DNA of 64,000 nucleotides from an uncultured Acetatifactor sp. (GCA_944384205.1 CALWSL010000014.1:1-64000), one strand, 5' to 3'. Shown: positions 16,873-26,216, counted from the stretch's first letter. Program-made: numbers and translations. Notes: generated by a model not told the origin, from the sequence alone.

Positions 16873-18321
16873 GTGAAGAAACAAAAGAGACAAAGACCAA
16901 TAAGTAACTTTGGAAAATTAAGTCGGATGGGTATACTTATATTACTGACATTATTGTCATTAACTGCATGTTCACTGCCGGCTTTTATAACGGGTAATAG
17001 CGGAAATCAGGATCCTCAGGGAAATGCAGGGTCCGGGGATAATTCCGGCACACAGCTTACAGATACCGGATTTATACTGACAGGACCGGACAGCTACGAC
17101 TCTGCGGACACTCCGGTTGTCGTGGATATTGATGAAGATGACAATACTGTCACTTTTTTAAATCTGGAGCTCGGAAGGAAGTATACGCTTTCCATGGACG
17201 GCACCACAAAGCTGTATGATAAATATGGCGAGAGTATTTCCCTGAAGCAGATAAAAGAGGGCGATATTGTAGATGTGAAATTTCTGAAATCCAAAAAGCA
17301 TCTTACCACGATGCAGCTTTCTTCGGCAGCATGGAGCTACAGCAATGTTGAGCGCTATGAGATTAATACTGTAAAGGGAGAAGTTACCATTGGGGAAGAG
17401 GTCTACAAGCTTGGCAGTAATATACAGTATTTTTCAGAAGGCAGAGCCATTGACGGGATGGATTTGAATGCTGCGGATATTCTTACCTTTCAGGGAATTG
17501 ATAAAGAGATTTTATCTGTTAATGTAGAAAAAGGACACGGGTATCTGCGTCTGGCAAACGATGAAAATTTCATCGGCGGCTGGATTGAGATTGGGCAGAC
17601 GCTTATAAAGCAAATTACGGAGGATATGCTTCTGACGGTTCCGGAGGGAAGCTATCAGGTTAATATCAGCTATAAAGGCAGCGGCGGAACCAAGAGCGTA
17701 ACGATTAACCGCAACGAGGAAACTACTCTGGATATCGGTGATTTAAAGATTGAAGAACCGAAATACGGAACAATATTGTTTTCTGTTACACCTACTACTG
17801 CCAATATCTATATAGACGGGGCGTTGGTAGATGCTTCCCAGCCCGTTTCGCTGCAATATGGCATTCACCAGCTCATTGCAAAAGCGGACGGTTATCAGAC
17901 CATTACCCGATATCTGCGCGTAGGTGAAGAATCCGCAGGGATTGACGTGGTACTGGATGCCGTTGATACGGATACGGAGGAGGACGAAGATAGCAGCAGT
18001 GCTTCTGATGAAAGCAGTGCTGCTGACAAAAGCACAGAAAGTACGGAAAGCAGTGCTTCCGATGAAAACAGCTCTTCCGGGACGGACGCCGTTACCAGCT
18101 ATGACAAGGTTTATATTGACGCCCCTCTTGGGGTGGAGGTATATCTGAACGGCAATTATGTGGGAATTACACCATGCAGCTTCCGCAAGGAGGAGGGAAC
18201 GCATGTGATTACCTTGCGCTCAGACGGCTATGAGACCAGAAGCTATACGATTTATGTCAGCGATGAGGATAAGGATTTCTCCTTCTCCTTTGCAGATTTG
18301 GAGGCAACATCACAGGAATGA
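16873..18321 (+). CDS. PEGA-domain lipoprotein
   Basis: A 482-aa surface lipoprotein starting at GTG 16873 after GAGGAG. A hydrophobic signal ends in lipobox LTAC. The middle region (about 65-295) is beta-rich and of unknown fold. Two PEGA repeats follow (about 296-358, with TTANIYIDGALV; about 413-478, with GVEVYLNGNYVG), separated by a Ser/Glu/Asp-rich linker of about 45 residues. PEGA domains are thought to act as envelope-binding modules. Its stop overlaps the mazG start by 4 nt, so translation is probably coupled. Confidence 0.82.
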   Translation: MKKQKRQRPISNFGKLSRMGILILLTLLSLTACSLPAFITGNSGNQDPQGNAGSGDNSGTQLTDTGFILTGPDSYDSADTPVVVDIDEDDNTVTFLNLELGRKYTLSMDGTTKLYDKYGESISLKQIKEGDIVDVKFLKSKKHLTTMQLSSAAWSYSNVERYEINTVKGEVTIGEEVYKLGSNIQYFSEGRAIDGMDLNAADILTFQGIDKEILSVNVEKGHGYLRLANDENFIGGWIEIGQTLIKQITEDMLLTVPEGSYQVNISYKGSGGTKSVTINRNEETTLDIGDLKIEEPKYGTILFSVTPTTANIYIDGALVDASQPVSLQYGIHQLIAKADGYQTITRYLRVGEESAGIDVVLDAVDTDTEEDEDSSSASDESSAADKSTESTESSASDENSSSGTDAVTSYDKVYIDAPLGVEVYLNGNYVGITPCSFRKEEGTHVITLRSDGYETRSYTIYVSDEDKDFSFSFADLEATSQE

Positions 18322-19028
18322 GTAAGAAATATACCTTTGAAGAATTTTTGGACATTATTAAAACACTGCGCAGCGAAAACGGCTGCCCTTGGGACAGGGA
18401 GCAGACCCATTCCAGTTTAAAGCCCTGCATGACGGAAGAGGCAGCAGAGGTTCTGGCGGCAATCCGTATTTTTGAACAGACCGGAAATTATGAGAATCTT
18501 ATAGAAGAGCTGGGAGATGTACTGCTGCAGGTAGTCATGCACTCTCAGATTGCCAGGGAAGAGGGGTTGTTTACCATAGAAGATGTAATATCCGATGTGG
18601 CGGAAAAGATGGTCCGGCGGCATCCCCATGTGTTCGGGGAGGCAAAAGCCGATAATTCCGAGCAGGTGTTAATCAACTGGGAGGATATCAAGAAACAGGA
18701 GAAAGAGGGTAAGACCCATATGGATTCCCCTTTGCGGGAAATCCCCAGAGAGCTGCCGGCGCTGACCCGAGCCCAAAAGGTGCTGAAAAAGGCGGACAAG
18801 CTCTATGAGCCGGCGCAGGATTATGCTTCCGCAGCTGCAAAGCTGAAAGAGGCGGCAGAGAAGCTTTCCGAAAAAACGCCCGTAGCTTATGATTCGGATA
18901 TACAGAATCTGGTGGGAGACATTCTGATGGCAGTATCTGATGTATCCCGCATCTGCAAGCTGTCTCAGGAGCAGATATTAACTGACAGAATTGATGATTT
19001 GATTGATTATTACGAAAATGAACAATAA
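18318..19028 (+). CDS. mazG: MazG nucleoside triphosphate pyrophosphohydrolase
   Basis: A 236-aa housecleaning enzyme hydrolysing NTPs to NMP and PPi. The N-terminal MazG motif is CPWDREQTH, then EEAAEVLAAI and EELGDVLLQVV with the metal-binding acidic residues in place. A second, weaker MazG half follows. The ATG overlaps the preceding TGA. It is the first gene of the block shared with Bacillus (mazG, rqcP, yabP, yabQ, divIC, spoIIE, tilS, hpt, ftsH). Confidence 0.93.
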   Translation: MSKKYTFEEFLDIIKTLRSENGCPWDREQTHSSLKPCMTEEAAEVLAAIRIFEQTGNYENLIEELGDVLLQVVMHSQIAREEGLFTIEDVISDVAEKMVRRHPHVFGEAKADNSEQVLINWEDIKKQEKEGKTHMDSPLREIPRELPALTRAQKVLKKADKLYEPAQDYASAAAKLKEAAEKLSEKTPVAYDSDIQNLVGDILMAVSDVSRICKLSQEQILTDRIDDLIDYYENEQ

Positions 19029-19095
19029 TTATTATCCGCCTGTTTATATATAGCGTATTCTGCGGCGTAAAAAGCCGTAAATATGGGAAAATACC

Positions 19096-19124
19096 TTGAC
19101 AAAGTCTTTAAAAACAGATATATA
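19096..19124 (+). promoter_or_regulatory. Strong sigma-A promoter of the HU gene
   Basis: Consensus TTGACA (19096-19101), a 17-nt spacer and TATATA (19119-19124), with the HU start about 70 nt downstream. Confidence 0.8.
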
Positions 19125-19196
19125 TATGTATAGATGTTTCAAAGAAATATCTGCGAAAAATACAAAATAGAAAACCTATTACAGGAGGAGTTCAAT

Positions 19197-19472
19197 ATGA
19201 ACAAAACAGAATTAGTTGCAGCTATGGCTGATCAGGCTGGTATCTCTAAAAAAGACGCAGAGAAAGCATTAAAAGCTTTTACAGATGTTGTTGCTGAAGA
19301 ATTAAAGAAAGACGGAAAAGTTCAGTTAGTAGGCTTTGGTACTTTTGAAGTTACCAAGAGAGCTGAAAGAGAAGGAAGAAATCCTCAGAGTGGCGAGCCT
19401 ATGAAGATTGCAGCTTCCAAAGCTCCTAAATTCAAAGCTGGTAAGGCTTTAAAGGATATGGTTAACGCTTAA
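19197..19472 (+). CDS. hup: HU family DNA-binding protein
   Basis: A 91-aa nucleoid protein. Signature GFGTFEVTKRAEREGRNP lies at about residues 46-63 in the DNA-binding arm. The ATG at 19197 is preceded by AGGAGG; a longer in-frame opening at 19134 is not used. It is monocistronic, lying between a consensus promoter and a terminator, consistent with high expression. Confidence 0.95.
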   Translation: MNKTELVAAMADQAGISKKDAEKALKAFTDVVAEELKKDGKVQLVGFGTFEVTKRAEREGRNPQSGEPMKIAASKAPKFKAGKALKDMVNA

Positions 19473-19491
19473 TCGTTATCATTGATTACTT

Positions 19492-19520
19492 CAGAGAACC
19501 TGTAAGGGTTCTCTGTTTTT
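19492..19520 (+). terminator. Rho-independent terminator of HU gene
   Basis: CAGAGAACC / GGTTCTCTG stem with a 6-nt loop and TTTTT. Confidence 0.9.
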
Positions 19521-19536
19521 ATGTAAGGAGAGTATC

Positions 19537-19776
19537 ATGAGATTAGATAAATACTTGAAGGTATCCAGACTGATTAAACGCCGGACGGTTGCCAATGAAG
19601 CCTGCGACAGCGGGCGTGTCCTGATAAACGATAAGCCGGCGAAGGCATCCGCCAACGTGAAAAAGGGTGATATTATCACCATATCCTTTGGCAACAAGGA
19701 GGTTAAGGTAGAAGTTCTTGATGTGCAGGATACGGTGAAAAAGGAAGAAGCCGGGGAATTGTTCCGCTATTTATAA
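19537..19776 (+). CDS. rqcP: S4-domain ribosome-associated quality control protein RqcP
   Basis: A 79-aa RNA-binding protein made almost entirely of one S4 domain (MRLDKYLKVSRLIKRRTVAN, then GRVLINDKPAK). In Bacillus, RqcP (YabO) binds obstructed 50S subunits with RqcH and supports poly-alanine tailing of stalled chains. The neighbourhood is the same as in Bacillus. The ribosome-binding site is AAGGAG. Confidence 0.9.
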   Translation: MRLDKYLKVSRLIKRRTVANEACDSGRVLINDKPAKASANVKKGDIITISFGNKEVKVEVLDVQDTVKKEEAGELFRYL

Positions 19777-19794
19777 ACTATCCAAAGGCTAAAG

Positions 19795-19823
19795 GCATTT
19801 TTTATGGTTCTTCCCCATACAAT
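19795..19823 (+). promoter_or_regulatory. Sigma-E-type promoter of yabP–yabQ
   Basis: GCATTTT (19795-19801), a 14-nt spacer and CATACAAT (19816-19823) closely match the mother-cell sigma-E consensus and lie about 60 nt before the yabP start. Confidence 0.7.
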
Positions 19824-19884
19824 TTAGTGTAAGGAAAAAACTGTGTGCCATATTGTGGTACACGGGGCGGCAGAGGAGGAACAT

Positions 19885-20172
19885 ATGGAGGATTTGAATG
19901 GCGGCGCGCGCACACATAAGGTGACAATGACCAACCGGAGGACATGTACCATTAACGGAGTGAATGATGTACTGTCCTTTGATATACATGAAATTCTTCT
20001 GGAGACAGAGCAGGGGATGCTGATGATTAAAGGAGACGATCTGCATGTTAACAGACTTACGCTGGATAAGGGAGAGGTGGACGTGGACGGCAAGATAGAC
20101 AGCTTTACCTATTCAGACGTGGCTCCGGGCGGTCATCAGAATGAATCATTCTTTGCAAAGCTGTTCCGATAA
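19885..20172 (+). CDS. yabP: Sporulation protein YabP
   Basis: A 95-aa YabP/YqfC-like protein starting at ATG 19885 with GAGGAGG just upstream. The characteristic core reads NRRTCTINGVNDVLSFD followed by LLETEQGMLMIKG. In Bacillus it acts in the mother cell during cortex/engulfment stages with YabQ. A sigma-E promoter is present, and yabQ follows 11 nt later. Confidence 0.92.
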   Translation: MEDLNGGARTHKVTMTNRRTCTINGVNDVLSFDIHEILLETEQGMLMIKGDDLHVNRLTLDKGEVDVDGKIDSFTYSDVAPGGHQNESFFAKLFR

Positions 20173-20183
20173 AGGAGCAGTTT

Positions 20184-20654
20184 ATGGAAAATGAAAATAT
20201 TTTTCTTTTATATGCCCTGCTCATGGGCATTTTTATTACCTTTGTGTACGACATACTGCGTATCTTCCGAAGGGTAGTTGCGCATGGTAATTTTCTCATA
20301 TCGCTGGAGGATATCGGATTCTGGATTTATTGCGCCGCAAAGGTATTTATGCTGATGTATCATGAAAGCAACGGAACGCTTCGCTGGTTCGCCGTGCTGG
20401 GAGCGCTTCTGGGAATGTTTCTTTACAAAAAGCTGGTAAGTCCTTTTTTTGTAAAATACACAACCTTTGTCCTAAAAAAGCTGATAGGGATATTGGGTAA
20501 ATTTGTAAAATTTGTATGCAAGCCTCTCATTTTTGCCGCAAGTAAGGCAAAAAATGCCGCAAACACAACAAAAAGCAGGGTTTCGCGCAGGAGAAGCCAT
20601 CTGAAATGGTTCTTGAAAAAGAAGTTGACGTTCCTGCAGAAAATGTTAAAATAA
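20184..20654 (+). CDS. yabQ: Spore cortex biosynthesis protein YabQ
   Basis: A 156-aa membrane protein with N-terminal hydrophobic helices (about 5-25, 40-60, 70-88) and a very basic C-terminal tail (about 115-156). The family motif YDILRIFRR occurs near residue 25. In Bacillus it is needed for the spore cortex and localises to the forespore membrane. The ribosome-binding site is AAAGGAG. It shares the sigma-E promoter of yabP. Confidence 0.9.
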   Translation: MENENIFLLYALLMGIFITFVYDILRIFRRVVAHGNFLISLEDIGFWIYCAAKVFMLMYHESNGTLRWFAVLGALLGMFLYKKLVSPFFVKYTTFVLKKLIGILGKFVKFVCKPLIFAASKAKNAANTTKSRVSRRRSHLKWFLKKKLTFLQKMLK

Positions 20655-20698
20655 AAATGTGAATAAATTTACAGATTTCACATCAGGGAGAACACACA

Positions 20699-21007
20699 AT
20701 GGCGAGAAGGAAGATTGCATACCGCAAGAGAAATCAGAACAGATTCAGTATGATTCTGGTGTCAATGGTAGTTATTATGATTACCATTGTTGTTGCGGTG
20801 AAAAGCGTTGAATTGAGACAGAAGATAGATGTTGTTGCCGAGAAGGAAGCATTGCTGAATGAGCAGATTGCGGCGGAAGAGAAGAGAGCGGATGAAATAG
20901 AAGAATACCGCAAGGAGGTACAGACCAAGGGTTATATCGAGGAGGTTGCCAAGGATAAGCTTGGGCTGGTCTATGAAGGTGAGATTGTTTTTAAGGAAGA
21001 AGATTAA
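20699..21007 (+). CDS. divIC: Septum formation initiator (FtsB/DivIC)
   Basis: A 102-aa bitopic division protein. A basic cytoplasmic N-terminus (1-18) precedes one membrane helix (about 19-38), then a heptad coiled coil rich in Glu/Lys (about 43-75) and the short conserved end YIEEVAKDKLGLVYEGEI. It acts with DivIB/FtsQ and FtsL in the divisome. A hairpin with a T-run follows directly. Confidence 0.92.
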   Translation: MARRKIAYRKRNQNRFSMILVSMVVIMITIVVAVKSVELRQKIDVVAEKEALLNEQIAAEEKRADEIEEYRKEVQTKGYIEEVAKDKLGLVYEGEIVFKEED

Positions 21008-21034
21008 GCGGGGATTTGTTTCCCTGCTTTTTTT
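21007..21034 (+). terminator. Rho-independent terminator after divIC
   Basis: AGCGGGGA / TCCCTGCT stem, short loop and a run of seven T. The T-run leads straight into the 0A-like box of the next promoter. Confidence 0.8.
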
Positions 21035-21099
21035 GTCGCAAAAAATGAAGGGAAATGCTCCTTATTTTGACAAAAAATGAAAACGCCTCTCTTTATAAT
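21034..21099 (+). promoter_or_regulatory. Spo0A-type long-spacer promoter of spoIIE
   Basis: TTGACA (21067-21072) and TATAAT (21094-21099) are separated by 21 nt, too long for ordinary sigma-A use but the spacing known for the Bacillus spoIIE promoter (21) and close to spoIIG (22), both activated by Spo0A~P. 0A-like boxes (consensus TGTCGAA) are TGTCGCA at 21034-21040 and TGACAAA at 21068-21074, the second overlapping the -35. Confidence 0.6.
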
Positions 21100-21130
21100 C
21101 TAGTGCAGTGCAGGAAAGGGAGGAGAAATT

Positions 21131-22318
21131 ATGGTACTGACGTCAAGGATTGAGAGGCAGAGGAAAGAACAGATAGTACAGGTGAGCGATTTGTGCAGAC
21201 AAAAGCTGCTGGGGTATGCGGAGAGTTTTCAGGAGCTTGCCAGAAGCTTTGATGATAAATTTGTAGCGGACAGTAAGGACAGGCAGAGCGTTTTGGAGCA
21301 GAAAAGGATTTGGGAAAATCGAAAAACCATTTGCGACAATCTGAGCGAAGTGGCGCATATTATGGAGAAGGTGGCGGAGGAAGAATTCCGTTATCTGCCG
21401 ATAGAAAACAGATATGAGAGGGCAATTAATAAAATTCTGCGGGAAGAGGAAATTTATGCCGATAATCTCTGTTATCTGCCCTGCGAAAACGGGCAGCAGG
21501 CGGTTGGAATGACATTGTGGACAACGCGGAGGGGTGGGATACCTGCGTTGGAGATTGCTGATTTACTATCGGTTGTGCTGCACAAGCAGATGCAGATATC
21601 GGCAGTCAGTCCCTGTCTGGTAGATGAAAAAAACAGAAGCTTTATTTTCGTGGAGGAGGCAAACTATATTGCCCTTACAGGATTCGCCAGAGTGGTACGG
21701 GAGAACGAACCGGTGTCCGGGGATAATTATGCCATTTTAGAGTCGGAAAAGGGGAAAATGACCGTTCTTTTGTCAGACGGGACAGGTTCGGGAGAAAAGG
21801 CGAACCGGGACAGCGACAAGGTGCTTGATTTAATGGAAAAAATGCTGGAAGCGGGCTATAGTATCAAAACAGCGTTAAATCTTATTAATTCCGCGTTGTA
21901 TGTGAAGGAGGAGGACAACAACCATCCTACCATTGACGTGTGCAATCTTGACTTATATCAGGGAAAATGTGAATTTTACAAGGTAGGCGGCGCCGTATCC
22001 TTTCTGAAAAGAGGCGAAGAGGTGGAAGCGGTTTCGGTGGGAAGTCTGCCGCTGGGAATTTTCCGGAATATCGAGGCGGAGCGTATTTCGAGGACGCTGA
22101 AGGACGGGGATTATCTGATTATGATGTCGGACGGTGTGCTGGATGCCTTTGGCGAAGATGATGACGAGGATACTCTGCGCCATGCCATCAGCGAGATTAC
22201 CGAACAGAATCCCGGCGAAATTGCTGAAAAGCTGCTCCATCTGGCAATTCATGCCTGTGAGGGGCATATTGGAGACGATATGACAATTATTGTGGTGGGT
22301 GTGTGGGAAAACAGTTGA
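21131..22318 (+). CDS. spoIIE: SpoIIE-type serine phosphatase lacking the membrane domain
   Basis: A 395-aa soluble PP2C phosphatase. Residues about 1-100 are helical and about 205-392 form the SpoIIE catalytic domain: LLSDGTGSGEKA, LDLYQGKCEFYKVGGA, IMMSDGVLDAF and GDDMTIIVVG hold the metal-binding Asp residues. In Bacillus, SpoIIE (about 820 aa) carries ten membrane helices before this part and dephosphorylates SpoIIAA to free sigma-F. Here none exist, yet a GGGAGGAG ribosome-binding site and a dedicated promoter lie right in front, so this is not a simple truncation. Position between divIC and tilS supports the SpoIIE assignment. Confidence 0.82.
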   Translation: MVLTSRIERQRKEQIVQVSDLCRQKLLGYAESFQELARSFDDKFVADSKDRQSVLEQKRIWENRKTICDNLSEVAHIMEKVAEEEFRYLPIENRYERAINKILREEEIYADNLCYLPCENGQQAVGMTLWTTRRGGIPALEIADLLSVVLHKQMQISAVSPCLVDEKNRSFIFVEEANYIALTGFARVVRENEPVSGDNYAILESEKGKMTVLLSDGTGSGEKANRDSDKVLDLMEKMLEAGYSIKTALNLINSALYVKEEDNNHPTIDVCNLDLYQGKCEFYKVGGAVSFLKRGEEVEAVSVGSLPLGIFRNIEAERISRTLKDGDYLIMMSDGVLDAFGEDDDEDTLRHAISEITEQNPGEIAEKLLHLAIHACEGHIGDDMTIIVVGVWENS

Positions 22319-22322
22319 ATTG

Positions 22323-22351
22323 TTGACTTTTTTTGGCATTTAGGATACATT
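22323..22351 (+). promoter_or_regulatory. Possible sigma-A promoter directly before tilS
   Basis: TTGACT (22323-22328), a 17-nt spacer and TACATT (22346-22351). The expected start point is at or next to the tilS ATG (22359), which has no clear ribosome-binding site, so a leaderless transcript is conceivable. Read-through from spoIIE is the alternative. Confidence 0.3.
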
Positions 22352-22358
22352 TATTCAT

Positions 22359-23900
22359 ATGAATACAAGGTGGAAGACAGAGGAAAAAGTGTTTTCTTTT
22401 ATAGAAGAACACCATATGCTGAAAGCGAATGACAGAATTGTGGCAGGTATCTCGGGAGGGGCAGACTCCGTTTGCCTCTTATTTGTGTTGCTGGAATACA
22501 GGAAGCGGATGCCGTTCTCTCTGGCTGCGGTGCATGTCAATCACGGTATCCGTGCGGAGGCGGAGCAAGACGCCCGTTACGTGGAGATGCTTTGCAGGAA
22601 CTACGACATTCCTTTTTATCCTTTTACCGTGGATGTACGAGAGCTGGCGAAGCGGGAGAAATGCTCCGAGGAGGAGGCAGGGCGTAATGCCAGATATCGG
22701 GCGTTTGCACAGGCGGCGCAGGAATTTCGGGCGGACAAAATCGCTGTGGCGCACAACTGCAATGACCGGAGCGAAACCATGCTGTTCCATCTGTTCCGCG
22801 GAAGCGGAATCAAAGGTCTTTGCAGTATCCGTCCTGTGCGGGACGATATTATACGCCCGATTCTCTGTCTGGAACGGAGAGAAGTGGAAGCCTACTTAAA
22901 TGACAGGGGAATTTCCTATTGTCAGGATGCCACCAACGAAAAGGATGATTACACCAGAAACCGTATCCGTCATCATATTCTGCCTTATGCCGAGAAGGAA
23001 ATTGTCTCAGGCTGTGTGTCACATATGGCGCAGACTGCGGATATGCTTTCCGAAACGGAGGATTATCTGAAGCAGCAGACAAAAGCAGCAATGCAGGAAT
23101 GTGTGCGGAGGATTTTGCAGCAAAATCATGAGGATACCGAAAGGATTAGGTATTTTGAAATTAATACAGAGGTTTTTTTGAAGCAGCACAAGGTGATTCA
23201 GCAGAGGATTTTGTATGAAGCAGTTGCATCCCTGACAGCGTCCCGAAGGGATATCTCCAATGTGCATATCAGGGAGCTGCTTTCTTTGTTTATGGAGCAG
23301 GGAAACCGGAGTGTGAATCTTCCTTTTGGCATTGTGGGAAGACGGCAGTATGAAAAGGTGATTCTGGAACCTGCCAGGACGGTGGATAAACTGTGGGAAA
23401 CGACAGGCTTTTGTGGAAAAATAATAAAATTTCCTGACAATGGCGACAGTTTTTTCTACAGAATTTCCCTGAATAAGAACGAAGCGCTGGAGCTGCAATT
23501 ATTGTCTCCCGGGATTATTTTTCCAAATTTTCCTACAAACCGGTATACGAAATGGTTTGATTATGATAAAATAATAAATTGTTTAGAATTGAGAACGCGA
23601 CGGACCGGCGATTATCTGACCATTGCGGGGAAGGACGGGGAACTGTCCCATAAGTCCCTTAAGGACTATATGATAACGGAAAAGATTCCCCGGAATGACA
23701 GGGAACGGATTTTGCTTCTTGCTGAGGGGCAGCATGTAGTATGGCTCATCGGATATCGAATCAGTGAATATTACAAAATCAGCAGGAATACAAAACGTAT
23801 TTTACAGGTACAACTAATAGGAAGAGGCGGCAGCAGCGAAACGGAGGAGAAAAATGGCGGAACATGTCAGAGTACTTTTAACGGAGGAAGAGGTCGATAA
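22359..23900 (+). CDS. tilS: tRNA(Ile)-lysidine synthetase
   Basis: A 513-aa ATP-pyrophosphatase that converts C34 of the CAU-anticodon tRNA-Ile to lysidine. The PP-loop SGGADS is at 32-37, with HVNHGIR, the RYRAF segment and HNCNDRSETMLFHLFRGSG following. A substrate-binding middle and a C-terminal TilS domain (LRTRRTGDYLTI, LKDYMITEKIP) follow. The 3' end overlaps hpt by 47 nt, indicating translational coupling. Confidence 0.95.
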   Translation: MNTRWKTEEKVFSFIEEHHMLKANDRIVAGISGGADSVCLLFVLLEYRKRMPFSLAAVHVNHGIRAEAEQDARYVEMLCRNYDIPFYPFTVDVRELAKREKCSEEEAGRNARYRAFAQAAQEFRADKIAVAHNCNDRSETMLFHLFRGSGIKGLCSIRPVRDDIIRPILCLERREVEAYLNDRGISYCQDATNEKDDYTRNRIRHHILPYAEKEIVSGCVSHMAQTADMLSETEDYLKQQTKAAMQECVRRILQQNHEDTERIRYFEINTEVFLKQHKVIQQRILYEAVASLTASRRDISNVHIRELLSLFMEQGNRSVNLPFGIVGRRQYEKVILEPARTVDKLWETTGFCGKIIKFPDNGDSFFYRISLNKNEALELQLLSPGIIFPNFPTNRYTKWFDYDKIINCLELRTRRTGDYLTIAGKDGELSHKSLKDYMITEKIPRNDRERILLLAEGQHVVWLIGYRISEYYKISRNTKRILQVQLIGRGGSSETEEKNGGTCQSTFNGGRGR

Positions 23901-24378
23901 GCGGATTCAGGAAATTGGCGACCAGATTAGCAAAGATTATGCCGGCAAACAGATACATCTCATTTGTGTATTAAAGGGCGGCAGCTTTTTTATGTGTGAG
24001 CTGGCAAAAAGAATTACGGTTCCTGTATCCCTTGATTTTATGTCTGTATCCAGTTACGGCAAGGATACCAAGTCAAGCGGCGTTGTAAAAATCGTGAAGG
24101 ATTTGGATGAATCTATCAGGGATAAGGATGTGCTTGTGGTGGAGGACATTGTGGACAGCGGCAGAACCTTAAGTTATCTTATGGAAATGCTTCGTGACAG
24201 AGGACCGAAATCTTTACGTCTGTGTACCCTGTTGGATAAACCTGACAGGCGTGTCATAGATGTGAATGTAAATTATACAGGATTTGCCATACCGGATAAA
24301 TTTGTAGTAGGATACGGTTTGGACTACGACCAAAAGTATCGTAATCTGCCTTATATCGGTATTGTTGAATTTGATTAA
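23854..24378 (+). CDS. hpt: Hypoxanthine phosphoribosyltransferase
   Basis: A 174-aa purine salvage enzyme converting hypoxanthine/guanine plus PRPP to IMP/GMP. The PRPP-binding motif [11 protein letters not shown] is at 95-105, and the flexible-loop [11 protein letters not shown] lies near 66-76. ATG 23854 has GGAGG upstream, inside the tilS reading frame. The tilS–hpt–ftsH order is conserved in Firmicutes. Confidence 0.95.
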   Translation: MAEHVRVLLTEEEVDKRIQEIGDQISKDYAGKQIHLICVLKGGSFFMCELAKRITVPVSLDFMSVSSYGKDTKSSGVVKIVKDLDESIRDKDVLVVEDIVDSGRTLSYLMEMLRDRGPKSLRLCTLLDKPDRRVIDVNVNYTGFAIPDKFVVGYGLDYDQKYRNLPYIGIVEFD

Positions 24379-24398
24379 TATTATTAGGAGGCCAAAAA

Positions 24399-26216
24399 TT
24401 GAAACAGAACGGCAGAAATACTTTTAATTCTTATTTTTTCTTAATTATTCTGTTAGGCTTAGGAATCTGGGGAATCCGTATTATCAGTAATATTGAGGAA
24501 GAGGATTATACCCGGACAGAATTTGTGGCGGACATGGAAGCCGGCAATATAGAAAGAATCTATATTTGTCCCAACAGCGAGGCGCCCACGGGGTATGTGG
24601 ATGTGGAGCTGAAAAACGGTGCGAACAAAAGACTTTATGCGACGGATATTACGGAGCTGGAGCAGTTAATCAGGGATTACGGCTTAGACCCCAGGGTCAA
24701 CGATGTGGAGAGAGAGAGCTGGGTGTTTACAACGCTGCTTCCCATGCTGATTGTACTGGCTGTGGGCGTTTTTTTGTTCATGATGTTTAATGCCCAGAAC
24801 GCGGCAGGCAGCGGCAACAGCAAAATGATGAATTTCGGAAAGAGCCGCGCCAGATTGTCAAACGGCGATAAATCAATCACCTTTGAACAGGTAGCGGGTC
24901 TGAAGGAGGAAAAGGAAGAGCTGGCAGAAATCGTCGATTTCTTAAAGGAGCCGGGCAAATTTACCAAAGTGGGCGCAAGAATCCCCAAAGGTGTATTGTT
25001 AGACGGACCGCCCGGAACCGGTAAAACCCTGCTTGCAAAAGCAATTGCCGGAGAAGCGGGCGTTCCCTTCTTTAGTATTTCCGGTTCTGATTTTGTGGAA
25101 ATGTTTGTTGGTGTGGGCGCTTCCCGCGTGCGCGATTTATTTGCGGAAGCGAAGAAAAATGCACCTTGTATCGTATTTATAGATGAGATTGATGCAGTTG
25201 CAAGACGCCGCGGTACCGGTATGGGCGGCGGTCATGACGAGAGAGAGCAGACGCTGAATCAGCTTTTGGTTGAGATGGACGGTTTTGGTGTCAATGAAGG
25301 TATTATTGTGATGGCGGCGACCAACCGTGTGGATATTCTGGATCCCGCTATTCTGCGTCCCGGACGCTTTGACCGTAAAGTAACCGTGGGTGTGCCCGAT
25401 GTGAGCGGCAGGGAAGAAATTCTTATGGTTCATGCAAAGAATAAGCCCCTTGCCGAGGATGTGGATTTAAAACAGATTGCACAGACCACAGCAGGCTTTA
25501 CCGGCGCGGATTTGGAGAACCTTATGAATGAGGCGGCTATCTGTGCCGCAAAAGAAGACAGAGGCTATGTAGTGCAGCAGGATATTAAAAAAGCCTTTAT
25601 CAAGGTGGGAATCGGTGCCGAGAAGAAGAGCCGTATTATTTCCGACAAGGAGAAAAAGATTACGGCATATCACGAAGCAGGTCATGCGATTCTGTTTCAT
25701 GTGCTTCCCGATGTGGGACCTGTATATACCGTTTCCATTATCCCCACGGGCAACGGAGCGGCAGGCTATACCATGCCTTTGCCGGAGAAGGACGAGATGT
25801 TCTTAACCAAGGGAAAGATGCTTCAGGATATTATGGTTTCTCTGGGCGGACGCATTGCCGAAGAAATTATTTTTAAGGATATTACCACAGGCGCTTCCAG
25901 CGATATCAAAAAAGCGACAAAAGTAGCGCGCAAAATGGTAACACGTTTTGGAATGTCGGAGAATATCGGTGTTATCTGCTATGATGATGACGATGAAGAA
26001 GTATTTATCGGACGTGATCTGGCACATACGAAAGCGCATAGCGAAGCTGTTTCCGGTGAAATTGATAAGGAAGTGAAGTCAATTATTGACGATTGTTATG
26101 CCAAAGCAAAAGCAATTATTATAGAGCATGAAAGCGTACTTCATAAATGCGCGGAGCTGCTTCTTGAGAAGGAGAAGATTACCCGTGAAGAATTTGAAGG
26201 ATTGTTTGCCGTATAG
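24399..26216 (+). CDS. ftsH: ATP-dependent zinc metalloprotease FtsH
   Basis: A 605-aa membrane protease. Two membrane helices (about 9-25 and 108-128) flank a small extracytoplasmic domain. The AAA module has Walker A GPPGTGKT (about 203-210), Walker [11 protein letters not shown] and second-region-of-homology RPGRFDRK. The zinc site is HEAGH (about 425-429). The start is TTG 24399, after AGGAGG at 8 nt. It degrades misfolded and regulatory membrane proteins. Confidence 0.96.
   Translation: MKQNGRNTFNSYFFLIILLGLGIWGIRIISNIEEEDYTRTEFVADMEAGNIERIYICPNSEAPTGYVDVELKNGANKRLYATDITELEQLIRDYGLDPRVNDVERESWVFTTLLPMLIVLAVGVFLFMMFNAQNAAGSGNSKMMNFGKSRARLSNGDKSITFEQVAGLKEEKEELAEIVDFLKEPGKFTKVGARIPKGVLLDGPPGTGKTLLAKAIAGEAGVPFFSISGSDFVEMFVGVGASRVRDLFAEAKKNAPCIVFIDEIDAVARRRGTGMGGGHDEREQTLNQLLVEMDGFGVNEGIIVMAATNRVDILDPAILRPGRFDRKVTVGVPDVSGREEILMVHAKNKPLAEDVDLKQIAQTTAGFTGADLENLMNEAAICAAKEDRGYVVQQDIKKAFIKVGIGAEKKSRIISDKEKKITAYHEAGHAILFHVLPDVGPVYTVSIIPTGNGAAGYTMPLPEKDEMFLTKGKMLQDIMVSLGGRIAEEIIFKDITTGASSDIKKATKVARKMVTRFGMSENIGVICYDDDDEEVFIGRDLAHTKAHSEAVSGEIDKEVKSIIDDCYAKAKAIIIEHESVLHKCAELLLEKEKITREEFEGLFAV

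Noticed and set aside
22429-22899. 156-aa plus-strand frame inside tilS
   Set aside because: A shadow frame of tilS, rich in Arg/Cys/Trp, with no ribosome-binding site.
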